DNA of 7,102 bases from an uncultured bacterium (lineage in GTDB: Bacteria; Patescibacteriota; Minisyncoccia; Phycocordibacterales; UBA9973): contig CAIJZW010000054.1 of the NCBI GenBank assembly GCA_903825265.1, positions 1 to 7,102 of the forward strand, in the 5' to 3' direction. The notes under the pieces were generated by a model. The model was not told the DNA's origin, did no database searches, and was given only the letters and a program-made list of their open reading frames with translations. Positions 6,541 through 7,102 of this stretch are shown here, piece after piece. Within the stretch, counting starts at the first letter, position 1, and each line of letters opens with the position of its first letter. A program made the position numbers and the translations under genes.

Positions 6541-7050
6541 ATGAAAAAATATAATAAGGGTTTCACACTTATTGAACTTCTTGTCGTTATCGCAATTATT
6601 GGTATTCTTGCTTCAGTAGTTTTGGCATCTTTGAATAGTGCTCGTGCAAAAGGAGCAGATGCTGCGATAAAGTCAAATTTATCAAACACAAGAGCTGCAG
6701 CTTCAATGTATTGGGATACAAATAGTGGTTATAGTATAGCTGGTACAGCTGTTACAGCTATAGTAGGAACTAACGCAGGTTGTTCTGCTGCTAATACTGT
6801 TTTTGCTAATACATCAGGAGCAAATACTATTTATGATATGGTAAAAGCAGCGCAAACTGCTTATGGTGGCTCTTCATCAACTGCAGCTCTTTGTTCTATT
6901 GGAGCAGCTACTACAACTGTTCCTTCGGCTAGTTGGGCAGTTTATGTTCCATTAAAAAATCCATCAACAGGTATGGTAGGATTTTGTGTTGATAGTAATG
7001 GTACTGCACAGGAAGAAGCTGCTGCTCTTTCTACTGCAACATGTGCATAA
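6541..7050 (+). CDS. pilA: Type IV prepilin (major-pilin-like, PilA-type)
   Basis: A 169-residue prepilin with a short basic leader, MKKYNKG, and the class III cleavage site G7|F8 in KGFTLIELLV. The mature protein begins F-T-L-I-E with the assembly glutamate at mature position 5, then a hydrophobic helix to about residue 30 for membrane storage and fibre packing. The head domain is rich in Ala, Ser, Thr and Gly. It has four cysteines, C81, C118, C149 and C168, which could form two disulfides; C149-C168 would close a C-terminal loop as in many pilins. The segment WAVYVPLKNPSTGMVGFCVDSNG (132-154) looks like the C-terminal block of pilins from Parcubacteria (recollection, not a search result). 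It has its own promoter upstream and terminator downstream, fitting high expression as the main fibre subunit. A minor pilin is possible. The peptidase PilD is not in the window. Confidence 0.93.
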   Translation: MKKYNKGFTLIELLVVIAIIGILASVVLASLNSARAKGADAAIKSNLSNTRAAASMYWDTNSGYSIAGTAVTAIVGTNAGCSAANTVFANTSGANTIYDMVKAAQTAYGGSSSTAALCSIGAATTTVPSASWAVYVPLKNPSTGMVGFCVDSNGTAQEEAAALSTATCA

Positions 7051-7072
7051 TTTAATTTTAATATTTTAAATT

Positions 7073-7101
7073 AAAAAACCACCTTCGGGTGGTTTTTTTT
7101 T
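7073..7101 (+). terminator. Rho-independent terminator of the pilin gene
   Basis: The stem AAAAAACCACC (7073-7083) pairs perfectly with 7088-7098 around a UUCG tetraloop closed by C-G, followed by a run of nine T residues (7093-7101). It starts 22 bases after the pilin stop codon. The A-rich left arm pairing with the T-run could also let it act on the opposite strand. This is a textbook intrinsic terminator and closes the locus. Confidence 0.95.
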
Positions 7102-7102
7102 G

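Noticed and set aside
7051..7075. AT-only inverted repeat (TTTAATTT and AAATTAAA) between the pilin stop and the terminator
   Set aside because: The stem is entirely A-T, weak, and expected by chance in such AT-rich DNA; its right arm also overlaps the real terminator stem.
1..7102. A wholly new defence or mobile system, CRISPR array, insertion sequence or RNA gene
   Set aside because: No spaced repeats, transposase, terminal repeats, integrase site or tRNA/rRNA pattern was seen; nearly all bases are accounted for by the pilus genes and their signals.

Overview
The window is one contiguous block of type IV pilus (T4P) assembly genes, all on the + strand. In order it encodes three inner-membrane alignment proteins (PilN-like, PilO-like and a PilP-position protein with an FN3-like ectodomain), the extension ATPase PilB, a receiver-only response regulator, the retraction ATPase PilT, the platform protein PilC and a major-type prepilin. 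The DNA is AT-rich (by eye about one third G+C) and very compact. Gaps of 1-4 bases or an 11-base overlap separate genes within operons, and no start has a recognisable Shine-Dalgarno site. This layout, the divergent PilN/O/P set, the pilin ending in paired cysteines and the PilT P-loop GPVGQGKST suggest a Candidate Phyla Radiation bacterium, most likely Parcubacteria (Patescibacteria). That placement is inference from gene style; no phylogenetic marker is present. TGA acts as a stop at the normal end of PilC, which argues against the recoded Gracilibacteria and Absconditabacteria.

Layout. Positions 4-3674 hold pilN-pilO-pilP-like-pilB, packed with 1-2 base gaps and presumably continuing an operon from upstream, where pilM would be expected. 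Positions 3675-3733 hold a short gap with a probable promoter and two -10 boxes. Positions 3734-6399 hold the response regulator, pilT and pilC. Positions 6400-6540 hold a 19-bp perfect hairpin, an extended -10 promoter and the pilin leader. Positions 6541-7050 encode the prepilin, followed by a textbook UUCG-loop intrinsic terminator at 7073-7101 that closes the window.

How it works together. PilB powers pilus extension and PilT retraction by driving the PilC platform. PilN, PilO and the PilP-like protein should form the membrane-spanning alignment complex that couples the cytoplasmic motor to the cell envelope. The prepilin, once cleaved by a peptidase not encoded here, is the fibre subunit. 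The response regulator, placed between the two motor genes, is a candidate switch between extension and retraction. No secretin (PilQ), PilM or prepilin peptidase gene lies in the window.

This is a recognisable system in a divergent form, not a new one. The points most worth a second look are the PilP-FN3 fusion, the loss of three of the four zinc-binding cysteines in PilB, the receiver between the motor genes, the GC-rich hairpin before the pilin gene, and the absence of Shine-Dalgarno sites.
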